This document shows positions 26,703 through 38,400 of a stretch of DNA of 64,000 bases, one piece after another. The position numbers were made by a program, and so were the translations under genes. This stretch comes from Clostridium neonatale. GTDB lineage: Bacteria > Bacillota > Clostridia > Clostridiales > Clostridiaceae. The stretch covers positions 2,977,288-3,041,287 of the forward strand of contig NZ_LN890328.1 of the NCBI RefSeq assembly GCF_001458595.1, in the 5' to 3' direction. Position 1 is the stretch's first letter. The number at the start of each line of letters is the position of its first letter. The notes beneath the pieces are model-generated. The model was given only the letters and a program-made list of their open reading frames with translations, did not search any database and was not told the origin of the DNA.

Positions 26703-28473
26703 ATTTTCCAAAAGTCCAATTTTCTTCAGTTGCATATATTGAAACTCCATCATTAGCACTTGTTTCATATAAGCTTACTCCACCATTTATCAAATCTTTA
26801 TAAGCTCTGTTTTCAGTAACACTCTCTTTTGCTCTGCTTATTATTCCAATTGGTGCTTTAACATATGCTACAAAATTTCCCGTTGATGAAGTATCATTTC
26901 CATGATGTCCAACTTTTAATACATCAACTTGTCTTCCATCTAATAAGTCATTATTTATAAAGTTTGCTTCAGCTGTCCATTCCATATCAGCTGTAAAAAG
27001 CATTTGGAAATCTCCATAATTTAAATAAACTATTGCAGAGTTATTATTTATTCCCCAATAATCTGCTGTAAGCTTATCTGGCCCAGCAGGTCCAAAATAT
27101 GAGTCAGATTGTACAAATTGAAGTATATTTTCTTTATCTATGTACTCACCTTTTACTGGATCAGTAAAGTCAATTCCATATTCATCCATGGCATTTATTG
27201 CATCTTTATAAACATTATAATCGTATCTTAACATTTCTAATTGTTCTTTATTTTCATCTGTTTCTTTTACGCCCGCTGCCCAGTTTTGCATTTTTGCTAT
27301 TTTAGGCATATACACATTCTTTACTTTAAAGTTTTCTAAAACAGCTCGTAATCCTCCAATATGGTCTGAATGTCCATGTGTTATTATTACATGATCTATT
27401 ACATATTTATCCTTTGATTTTTTAAGATTTTGCTCTTTTAAAAAGTTAACTAATTTTTCAGAAGATTCAGGAGTACCTGTATCAATTAATACAGTTTCAC
27501 CATTTGGAAGCTTTATAAATGCACAGTCAGCATCCCCAACATCTAATTGTTTTACAAACAAATAATCGTCATCAAGATCTTTAGTGTCTATATGTTTTCC
27601 TGATTCATCAAAAATTTCTAACTTATTATCTATTATTACTTTACCAACAGCAAGAGAGCTGTCTGTTTTAACATAATAATCATTTCCATTTATTGAGATC
27701 CACTTGTCTGATACCATAACTCCATCTTTGTTAGAATAGTATATTTTTCCATTATCATAGTATCTTCCAACTAAAAGTTTTCCACCTTGACCAAAGCGAT
27801 ACCAATTTCCATCTATGTATTTCTTGCCTACAGCCATGTTTCCTGACTCATATAGATAATATTTGTCACCGTTATCTTCTATCCATCCTTGTTTCATTTC
27901 TCCATACTTATCAAAATAATACCAAGAATATTTTATTTGCTGCCATCCTGTCTGCATAACACCATTCTCATCAAAGTAATACCATTTATCTGAAAATTCT
28001 TTCCACCCTACAGCTACAGTTCCATCATCTTCTATGTAATACATCTTATTTTCATCAGCTTCTGGATTAATATCATGTTCGTTAAACCATCCTGGCTCAT
28101 TGTATTGCTTACCATTTACATAATAAAATAGCTTATCATGAACCTTTAACCATTGATATGATGGTACTTCTTCCCCATCCTTATCTTTATCTTCATTTTT
28201 ATCTTCATCTGTACTTTTTTCATTATTTAAACTTTCTTCTTCGTTATTCTCTTCTTTAACATTTTCTTTATCTTTTGATACCACTTTTTCAGTAGTTTCT
28301 TTTTTATTTGATTGTCCACTTTCTGAAGATATCGTATTATCTTCTTTCCCCTGTGATGATGCTACTTGTACACTTTTTTCTTTATCAATAGCCTTTGCCT
28401 CTGTAGATACTGTGGAAAAGCTTACAAGTAAAGCCATCGCAATTAAGCTTGACGTCTTTTTTAAGTTGATCAT
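26701..28473 (-). CDS. secreted metallo-beta-lactamase-fold hydrolase with N-terminal wall-binding repeats
   Basis: 590 residues. Signal peptide (cleavage near STEAKA), then a ~75-residue Lys/Glu/Asn/Asp-rich linker, then about seven wall-binding repeats (WYYFDENGVMQTGW, WYYFDKYGEMKQGW, WYRFGQGGKLLVG and others) to about residue 300. A metallo-beta-lactamase domain of the ComEC/Rec2-like branch fills the rest: DADCAFIKLPNGETVLIDTG, metal motif HGHSDHIGG, and VGHHGNDTSS. Phosphorylcholine esterase of pneumococcus also joins such a fold to choline-binding repeats, but in the other order and from another branch, so phosphodiesterase or nuclease activity on wall or extracellular substrates is only a guess. 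AGGAGG before ATG 28473. Flanked by repeats A and B. Confidence 0.87.
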   Translation of the reverse strand: MINLKKTSSLIAMALLVSFSTVSTEAKAIDKEKSVQVASSQGKEDNTISSESGQSNKKETTEKVVSKDKENVKEENNEEESLNNEKSTDEDKNEDKDKDGEEVPSYQWLKVHDKLFYYVNGKQYNEPGWFNEHDINPEADENKMYYIEDDGTVAVGWKEFSDKWYYFDENGVMQTGWQQIKYSWYYFDKYGEMKQGWIEDNGDKYYLYESGNMAVGKKYIDGNWYRFGQGGKLLVGRYYDNGKIYYSNKDGVMVSDKWISINGNDYYVKTDSSLAVGKVIIDNKLEIFDESGKHIDTKDLDDDYLFVKQLDVGDADCAFIKLPNGETVLIDTGTPESSEKLVNFLKEQNLKKSKDKYVIDHVIITHGHSDHIGGLRAVLENFKVKNVYMPKIAKMQNWAAGVKETDENKEQLEMLRYDYNVYKDAINAMDEYGIDFTDPVKGEYIDKENILQFVQSDSYFGPAGPDKLTADYWGINNNSAIVYLNYGDFQMLFTADMEWTAEANFINNDLLDGRQVDVLKVGHHGNDTSSTGNFVAYVKAPIGIISRAKESVTENRAYKDLINGGVSLYETSANDGVSIYATEENWTFGK

Positions 28474-28508
28474 CTATTTAGTATCCTCCTTATTTAATCA
28501 CATCCTTC

Positions 28509-28537
28509 ATTATACAATAATTGATAATTGCTTTCAA
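28509..28537 (-). promoter_or_regulatory. sigma-A promoter of the metallo-beta-lactamase/wall-repeat gene
   Basis: Read leftward: TTGAAA, 17-bp spacer, TATAAT, about 35 bp upstream of the start codon. Near-consensus housekeeping promoter, just outside the end of repeat B. Confidence 0.8.
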
Positions 28538-28685
28538 ATATTTATGCTTAAATTATTCTTAAATTAAATAAGGGAGGCATTAAGTTTATAGTGAAATAAC
28601 CGAAATTGGGCTCGCTTGCTACAAAAATGAAGCTAAAAATTTAAACATCAATGATTGTGCCCAAAACCGTTTGCTCCGATACAAA

Positions 28686-28760
28686 AAGGAAAAATCTTTA
28701 TAAGTATATGAAGATGACTATACTGCAAGGATAATATCTTACCAAGCATTATATGCATCG
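28686..28760 (-). repeat. small structured module, copy in repeat B
   Basis: Leftward: TGCATATAATGCTTGGT, loop AAGATATTA, TCCTTGCAGTATAGTC, then a weaker hairpin ATCTTC / AAGAT. This is the most diverged of the five. It sits between GTTTGCTCC and GGACAAAC at the tip of hairpin 1, where copy C holds the module in the reverse orientation. Confidence 0.65.
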
Positions 28761-29194
28761 GACAAACAATTTTGGAACAATCATTAATGTAAAAATTCTA
28801 AAGCTTCATTTTTGAAGGCAACTCTCCGCCCAATATGAGAGCTTTATTTCTTTGTTTCATCTAAACTCATAGTATCTAATACTATTATTGTCGTGAATAG
28901 ATACATTTTTAAATTAATAAAGTTAATATTTTATCATTTTTTAAAAGGTATAAATTTATAAATATAAGGATATATATTCTTAAAAATGTGCACTTATAAA
29001 AGGAACAGCTATGCTGCAATACAGATCTTTTCTTATTTATTGGGGGATACAGGGAGATAAGTAGTTCCATAAATTATTATAAGTGATTGAAAACTATATT
29101 TTTAGGCATAGAATATTCCTAAAACATAAATTATAACTAAAAAAGTTAGATGTCTATGATTTTATAGGAAAACAAAGAAATTCAATATATGAAT

Positions 29195-29270
29195 ACCCGA
29201 CTCACATTCGTTCGTTGGGTAAGCGATTCACACCAAATCAAAGATTTGGGTTCTCTGCTTATGTGTAGTA
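29195..29270. repeat. second small insert in hairpin 2 of repeat B
   Basis: About 75 bp found only in copy B; A and C have GAATAGGCGTAG or GATAAGCGTAG here. It contains ACCC..GGGT and ACCAAATC-AAA-GATTTGGGT stems and CATTCGTTCG. It is less AT-rich than its surroundings. Unidentified. Confidence 0.55.
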
Positions 29271-29466
29271 TTGTATTGAAAATTTGAGTTATTAAATTCT
29301 TAGACAGAGGCTGTTCCAAAATTGTTTGTCAAACACTTGTTGTTGGAGCAAACATTTTTGGTCACAGCCTCTGTCTGTAGAATTTTTAACTCAAATTTTC
29401 CTACAATACGAGCATATCATATATTGAATTTCGGGTGTTATCCTCTAAACTCTGATTCTACGTCCC

Positions 29467-32400
29467 TTATTTAAAATGTACTTCTATTTTAAGTTTACCT
29501 AAGTTTCTAGGAATTATCATCTCTTCTTTTACTTCGCCATTTATGATAATCATATTTTTATCACTTCTTATTACTTTTATACTATAATCTTCATTTTCAT
29601 TTTTTATTTTTAATTCATACTCATTCCAATCGCTTGGTACACATGGATCAATTATATATCCTTTTTCATGATGTTTCTTGAGTCCTAAGATATCTTCTAT
29701 TCCTACCTTATACATCCAACCTGCTGCTCCAGTATACCAGCTCCAGCCGCCTCTTCCTCCGTGCGGCTCTCTTATATACACATCTGCTGCCATTACATAA
29801 GGCTCGAGTTTATAAGTCATACATTCAAGTTCTGTTTTTGCATGATTTATTGGATTTATCATATTATAGTACTTAACAGCTTTATCTCCTAAATTTAATC
29901 TAGTTAAGGCTAATATTACCCAAACTGCAGCATGTGTATACTGTCCTCCATTTTCTCTAACTCCAGGTACATATCCTTTTATATATCCTGGTTCTAAATA
30001 TGAATTATTAAACGGTGGTGCAAGAAGAAGAATCATTGATTTATCTTTTTTAACAAGGTTATTAGTAACAGCATCCATAGCTTCTATTGCACGTTTACTG
30101 TAAAACTCTACTCCTCGTTTCTTTGTTTCTTCATATTTCCCATTATCCTTTACTCTTGTAGCATCAGAAATAACAGACCAGCTTTGTGCAAGTGAGTCAA
30201 TTTGACATTCTGGATTTTCTCTTGATCCAAGCGGAGTACCATCATCAAAGTATGCCCTTCTATACCAGCCGCCATCCCAGGCATTCTTTTCTAAATTTTC
30301 TCTAATAAATTCTTTTTGCTTAATAAAATATTCACTGTTTTTAATATCCTCTTTTTCTTTAGCTATAATTGAGAATTTATCTAAAATTGAATACAAGAAC
30401 CATCCAAGCCATACACTTTCTCCTTTTCCCTTATTTCCAACTGTGCTCATTCCATCGTTCCAGTCACCGCTTCCCATAAGAGGAATGTTATGTTCACCAA
30501 ATTTTAATGCTTTGTTTATTGCCTTCAAACAATGTTCATAAATACTTCCTTCTTTTGATGAATTATTAACTATTGTGTATCTTTCATCTTCGCCTTCTCT
30601 TAAAGGTTCATCTTCAAGATAAGGTGCTTTTTCTTCTAATATTTTATAATCACCAGTATTATTTATGTATTCTGCTGTAACATAAGGTAACCATAATAAA
30701 TCATCGCTAAAACGCGTTCTTATTCCGGAGTTTACAACAGGATGCCACCAGTGCTGGACATCTCCCTCCAAATACTGTCTTGATGCACTTATTAAGATTT
30801 GATTCTTTGTTATTTCAGGAGCTACAACTCCAAGTGCTATAGAATCTTGTAGCTGATCCCTAAATCCATATGCACCTCCACTTTGATAAAATGCCGTTCT
30901 GCTTAAATATCTGCAGCTGAATGTCTGATATAAGAGCCATCCATTTAAAAGATAGTTCATTGAGTCATCTGGTGTCTTTACTTGTATATTTCCTAGGAAA
31001 TTTCTCCAATAGGTCTTTACATTATTTAATTCAATTCTAGAATTTTTTATATTTTTATACTTATTAATTATGATTTCTACATTTTCTTTTTCATCTTCGC
31101 CTAAAAGTATAACTATTTCTTTTTTATCACCCTTCTTAAGAGTTATCTTACCTTCCACGACTAAGCAAGGGTCATATATGCTCCCACATCTATTACTTAG
31201 AGCACTCTTACTTAAACCTTGTGGTGATGCCAATTCTCCACCCACACCTAAGAACTCTCTTCTATCTCCAGTAAATGAAGTTTCTTCAGTACCAATCATA
31301 CTTAAATAAGCATTCAGTCTTCCAAAGTATTCACTATATGGATTTACTCCACCTATGAAATCATCTTCTATATATGTTGATATATATCTTTCGCTGTCAT
31401 AAGCATATACTCCAAGAACTAATTTAGCATAATAGAAAACTGATATTTCTTTATCTTCATCACCTAAATTTTCTAATGTAACAATCTGAATCTTCACTTT
31501 TTCATTTTCTGGTGCAAATATTTCAAGTTTACCATTTATATCATAAGCTTTATGCGTAAATTCAGAAAAACCAAAACCATGTCTTATAAAATAATCTCCT
31601 TCATCACGAACTGGTTTAGGTGTTATAGAAAAATATTTTCCACTTTTATTTTCCCTAATATACAACGCTTCACCTAATGGATCTCGTATATAATCATTAC
31701 TCCATGGTGTTATTTTATTCTCTCTTGAATTTCCACACCAAGTATATGATGCTCCACTTTCCGAAATATGAAATCCAAAATCTTTATTTGAAATAACATT
31801 AATCCATGGTGCTGGAGTATTTTTAAATTTAGATAACTTAATTAAATATGTTCCATCCTTTTTATCAAATCCACCATAGCCATTATAAAAATCTAAATTA
31901 TCCTTATTAAATAATCTATCTATACTAAGAAGCTCATTTTCATGTAATACTGACTCTATGTTATCATGTTTTTTCAAATCTGATTTTGCATTGTTAGCTT
32001 TAATACTTTGTTTTATACTACCAGTATTATTCATTCCTGCAATAACATCGTCTGTATGGATAACTTCTTCATCATGATCATATTCTTCATAATTTATTTT
32101 ATTGGAATCACTAACTTTATTTAAATTATTATTTACACCATTATCTAAAATATTTTTTTCTTCAATATCATAATTCTTATGATTTTCTTGTAACTCAGAA
32201 TCTATTGCTTTCATCTCATCTATAAATAATGTTTCCTCATCTATATCTTCTAAATCAAATTCCTCATCTTCGACAAATTCAATTTCACTCTCATTATTTA
32301 GTAGAACATTTTCTTCTTCTGAGCTATTTTCTATTTTCAAATTATCTTTTATTTTCGAATCATCTTCTATGGCATTATTTCGCTCTAGTTTATTAGTTAA

Positions 32401-35400
32401 AGAAGTACTATTATCTATTAATTCCTCACTATTAAATTGATTTATTAATGATCCTTTTTCACAGTCTATATAAATTCTACATATTCCCATTAATAATTCT
32501 TTTACATCATTTATCATAGTAGCTTTATTATGAATAAATATTCCTCCAGCCACATTAATACTATTATTTTCATTATTTAAAGATATCTCTTGCATTATAC
32601 TTTTTTGCAGTGGCTCATCATAAGATGCAACTTCTTCATTGTATATGACAAGGTCACTCTTTATACCTTTTATCTTTAGATAATGATGAAAGGTTATCAC
32701 TGAGCTTAAAATATGCACATTCTTTTCATCTCTTATTGTTGTGAATATAATTGGCAAATCTCCTGAAATTCCATATGCCCATAAATCCTTTTGATGCTTC
32801 GAAATATTTTTTATACTTTCTTCTCTATCTTTTCTATTATTACTTAAAAATAAAATATTTGAAGCTAATGTCTGATATAGATTTGCTTGAGCACTTTTTA
32901 TTCTTAAATTCATTAATTCTAATTGAATTGCAATGGAATATTTATTAAACAATTCTTCTAAAGCTGTAACGTTACACTTTTCCTTTGAAATGTTTATAGC
33001 TTCATCTCTTGAATCTGTAGTTCCTGTTACAAAATATATTGCTTTCTTTTCTTTACCTTCAAGTCTTACTCTGACTCTTAAACTCATTATAGGATCTAGA
33101 ACTGTACCTACTGTATTTTCTAAAGTTCTGTCATTATCCATTGCTCTTGGATGTTTAAGCTCTCTATTTCTTCCTATAAAATTTATTCTTGAAGTTTCAT
33201 ATGTTATATCTCCCTCTGATGCTCCATTAACTACTACCTTGTGGAATATATAAGGAACTTTTCCACCCTTAACTCTGCTTCTTCTGCTTCCTATCAATAA
33301 ATTTTCTTCTTCATCATATTCTGTTTGAACAAATAAGTTTGAAAAGGCTGGATGAACTATATCAGCACTAAATGTTGTTAAAGTAATTTCACCATAACTT
33401 GTTACTTCAATGCTTCTGCCTTTATCACTCAAGTTATTTATTGTGATTTTTCTTACTTCATAATTATCTTCATACGAAATAACGCTTTCCATCTTTGTTG
33501 CAATATTACCATCTTTTCTTTCAAACTTAGCTTTATCAAGTTCAAGGGTTACTTTATAGTTTTCTCCAAAACTCTTGCAAGGCTCATATGAAGCACTCCA
33601 AAAATCATTAGAATTTAGATTTTTTACGTAAAAGAACATACCACTATCATCGGCAGTTGAATCGCCTTTATATCTATATAGCATCATATCCTCTTTTTTA
33701 GAATACCCACTTCCAGTGAAAGTTACCATAGATGAATATTCTCCATTGGACATTAAAAGTACCTGTGGATTTTTATAGTTTATGCTGTTAAAGGTTCTTG
33801 GTCCCAATTCTTCGCTCTCTATATATCTATATTTTATTGAATAATCCTCTCCTCTTTCATATGTCACACTATGAGATACTTTTTCTTTAAGCAATAACTC
33901 AGTCGCCTTAACCTCTGGTAACTTATGAAATCTATTAATTAATATATTATCTAATAAAACATTATCTAAAGCCATAAAGGACATTCCTAAATGATGTACC
34001 ATATATGTTCTTATAATGTATGGTCTCAAACCATCATTATAAATATATTCACACTGATCATTTACACCTGTGCAATTTTCTCCTTCTTTTTCAGATAATC
34101 CACAACCTTTTTCTACACAATCCACAAAGTTATTCACATAATTGTCGTTTGATGAATTATTATTCTCACCCTCATCATTAGAATTATAGAGCATCTTTTT
34201 TCTATCATTTTTGTGATTTTTTAAGTTATCCACATTATTTACACAATGAACATCATTAGTTTTATACACTTTTTTATAATTATTCATAGAGTTATGCACA
34301 CTGTCCACAGAGTTATCCACATTTTTGTACTGTTTATTAACACTATGTGCACATTCATGTACAAGTTGTGTATTATTTTCACTTTGATGTTCTTCATATG
34401 TTTTTGAATAATTTTGTAGAATTCTATCTTCCCTTGCTTTTGTAAAATCGACAGATTCTACAAATCCATATCTGCCAACAGCACCTATTTTTTTAAGTCT
34501 ATTAAGATTCTTTATAGCTATACCTTGATTAAAAGGCAAAATCATAAATGTTGAGTATGGAGAAACAACAACTTCCTCTTCAAGTCCTCGTTTTAATCCT
34601 AAGCCAGGTACTCCAAAAGCTTTGTATTGATAATTATCTTCTATATCAAATTTATAAAAAGCTGATTCTGATATTCCAAATGGAATCTTTTTTTGCTTTG
34701 CATAAACTCTTTGTGCTTTAATTACACCTTTATAAGTTTCATAAAGTAATGTCTGTGGATAAGCTTTCATAATTAATGAAGGCATAAAGTACTCAAACAT
34801 TGTACCAGTCCATGAAACAAGAGTATGGGTATGAAAAGCATTTGTTATTGATCTGTTTAAGCTAAACCAGTTTTCTTTAGGAACATCATTTTTAGCTATT
34901 GATATAAATGATGCAATTCTTGCTTCTGATGCAAGTAGATCATAATAAGTTTCTCCAAATGAGTCTTCGTCAACATTATATCCAATGTAAAATAGTTTCC
35001 TTTCATCGTCATAAAGAAAAGAAAAATCCATTTCATTTGTTATTTCATCTATTTCACTTATTATATTATCTATCTTACTTTCATAATCTTTTAAATATAG
35101 TAGTTTAGCATTTAGTTCTCCGCTAATACTTCCATTATTACTTTGTTTATGATCTTCAATTCTTTTAATTATCTCATGAATGTTTGGGACACCTTCAAGA
35201 AAATCTTTGCTATAAAGCTTATCTAACCCTTCAAATATGCAATCATAATTATTTATTTTCTTATTTATTTCTTTAATTATTTTATATATCCAATAATTAA
35301 TTTCAGATTTATTTTTATCATCTTCACATAATTCTTCCTTAAAATTTGTAATTTTAACACATATATCGCTTAATGTTGAAGTATATTCATTAATATTTAT

Positions 35401-38400
35401 ATCATCATTAAATCTGCAACTAACACTGGGATTTTCTTCTTCTATTATCCTATATATATCATGAATTGCTTTGACTTCTTCCTTTCTTATAAGCTGATTA
35501 TTTCTCACTTCCTGCAAAGTAGATTTTACAACCCACAAGTTAGCTAAAAAGTTTCCATTATCAACAGTTGATATATATCTTGGATACAGTGTTTTTTTAC
35601 TTCTTGTATCATACCAATTTAGATAATGTCCTTTGACTTTTTCTAAATCCCTCATATTATAAAGAGTAATATCTATCTTATCTACAAGATCAAATAATGT
35701 TATGTAGCCCATGTCATATGCTATTACATGTGACATAAGTCCCATTCCAATATTAGTTGGTGATGTTCTATATGCTACTCCTTTAAACGGACTCTCCTGA
35801 TAGTTATCTGGAGCTAAATAATTATTTTCTTCATTAGAAAAATCTTCATAATAAGCATATGTTCTTCTAGCAATTGTTCTTAAATAATTCTTATCATCTT
35901 CTCCTATTTCCTCTTGCTTATGTTCAATGTTTTTACTTATGTTGTATGCAAAATAAGGTGAGCATACCCATAGAGTTGCAACAATCACACTATATAGAAC
36001 TATTGGAACGCTAATATATACTGAAAGATATATTAGAACAGATCCCATTACAGGAGCTATCCACATTTCTTTTAGGTACCCCTTAAATGAATTTCCACTT
36101 ATGGTTTCTCTTTCACATTCAACTTGAGCAGAACTTTTCCATTCAAGTAAATTCCTTTTAGAAAAAATAACTCTATATAATGTTATTAAAATAGCATCAA
36201 GCATTAAAAAAGCCTGATATGGGATAAATGATACTATCAAAACTATTTGTTCTAAGCTTTTAAATGTACCTTGTAATTTATATTTAGGTGTAACAACAAA
36301 ATCCGTTATTCTAAATACCAATGGAATAATTAAAATTAAAAAACTAAGCAAAACTACTCTGTTACTTCTCAAATAAGTTAATGAAAGTATGATTGTTATA
36401 AGCATTATTGGTGCAATTAACGATCTTCTTAAATTATCAAATATCTTCCATTTATATAAAGATGATAATCTTCTAGAAAACAACCATCCTATTAGCTGCC
36501 AATCACCTCTTACCCATCTCTTAAGTCTTGAACAACTTGATATATATGTTGATGGATAACCATCTATAAATTCAATATCACTAACCAATGCGCTTCTTGC
36601 AAGGCCTCCTTCAAGAAGATCATGACTTAAAATCTTATTTTCTTTTATTGCACCATTTACCATGTTATAGAATTCATCTATATTTATTATACCTTTTCCG
36701 GTGAATGAACCTTCTCCAAAAAGATCCTGATATGTATCAGAATAAGCAGTAGAATATTGATCAACTGTATAATCTCCACCAAAAATCTTAGAAAAATAAG
36801 TTTTATTTTTTGCTTCTAAAGATATTCCTATTTTAGGCTGCATAATACCATAACCACGTACAACTTTTTTATCTTTTACATATGGTATATTTAATATATG
36901 CGCCATGGTACCTATTAGCTTGCTTGCAGTCTCTCTTGGCATAAACGTATCATCATCTAACGTAATCATGAATTTGACATCAGCTAAAATTTTTATATGG
37001 CTGCTTATAACATCAAATGTATTATTATCACTGCCTCTTATAAGAGATATAAACTCCATTAACTTTCCACGCTTTCTTTCTCTACCCATATAAACTTTTT
37101 GCTTATCATTATATACTCTTTTTCTGCTTAAAAAGAAAAACTTATAATCATCGTGATTTTTCTTACAATATTTCTCATTTAACTTTTTAGCATACTCTAC
37201 ACCATATTGTGTTATTTCTATATCTTCTTTTTCATATTCATTCTTAGAGTCATTAAAATCTACTAAAAGTGCAAAATATAAATTTTTATCTTTATTCCCA
37301 CAATACATAACTTCTAATTTTTCCATAAGTAACTTAACACGTTCTTTACTATTTAATATTGTTGGAATAACAACTACTGTTTTATTATTTTCTGAAATTC
37401 CCTTACTAAAATCTAGTTTAGGAATAAATTTTATTGAAACACTTTTTGAAACAATCCAGTTCACACCACTCGTTATAACTTCGCTCATAGGAATTAAAAT
37501 AAGTAAAAAGGACACTATAAACTTTGCTTTTGTAAATACTGTTCCAAAAATCATGCTAATAAATAACACAAGAATAGAAAGAAGTATACTTCCAAAAATA
37601 TTTATACCTAAGTATCCCCCCTGCGATATAACTTCATTTAAGTTATGATAACATCCCTTAAGTTCTTTGACACCTTCATCTATTATATAATAACCAACAT
37701 GATGCTTGTATTCTGGTTCATTGTTAATTTGTGCATTTATACACTTAGTTAGAATATCCTTAGTAAGATCATATTCACTAAAATTGATTACTTCACACAT
37801 TTCTTCAATCTTATGCCTATAATAATCTTTTGAGTCAAAATCCATACTGCTATAAGTATTTGATGGATCCATATTTAAAAATTTCTCAATCACGCATGTA
37901 TTTTCAAAAAAAACTTCCCATGGTATATTTTCAACTTTTCTTATATTAATAAAATACTCACTCATTTTTTGATTAAGAATCTTTTCTTTAAGATCACTTT
38001 TAAATAGTTGTTCATTAAACTCACCTTTTATATTAAATCTATCATTTAGGAATTTATATCCAACACTATCACTTATAGAGTTGTTTCTTAAAGTAATAAA
38101 AAATTCCTTTAACAAAAAGTCTTTATACTTATCTTCCTCAATATGTTCTTCTACATTTTTATTATCAATTAACTTTTCTGCAATATTTCTCCCTAAAACA
38201 ATTCTCTTTTGTATAAGAACTAATTCTTCTATATATTTAGATAAATTTAAAATTAAATTTATCTTGAGCATAAGTGGAAAAGCCCATAATTCACTCATAT
38301 TAAGTAATAAATTTTTATTAGATATATTATAACTAATAGACATAATTTCTTCGGATTTTATTTCCTGAATGTTGTTAATATAATCTGAAACTTCTTTTAT

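Larger units (their letters stand above)
28566..29472. repeat. large inverted-ended repeat, copy B
   Basis: 907 bp without a gene. Left end AAATAAGGGAGGCATTAAG, right end (leftward) AAATAAGGGACGTAGAATCA. Hairpin 1 spans about 28592-28850 (outer GAAAT..GGGC against GCCC..ATTTC, inner CCCAAAACCGTTTGCTCC against GGACAAACAATTTTGG). Hairpin 2 spans 29177-29432. An AT-rich spacer of about 320 bp lies between. The structured module is in the apex of hairpin 1, in the opposite orientation to copy C. A second insert (29195-29270) sits in hairpin 2. The right end overlaps the stop codon (29467-29469) of the giant glucan-synthase-like gene. Confidence 0.82.

Noticed and set aside
25940..29472. Group I or group II intron, or an insertion sequence
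   Set aside because: The repeats contain no reading frame for a transposase, reverse transcriptase or endonuclease, and I found no intron core motifs. They lie outside coding sequences.
34096..34321. Chromosomal origin of replication
   Set aside because: Although DnaA-like boxes cluster here, there is no dnaA/dnaN, no separate AT-rich unwinding region and no intergenic location. It is kept as a DnaA-box-like cluster only.
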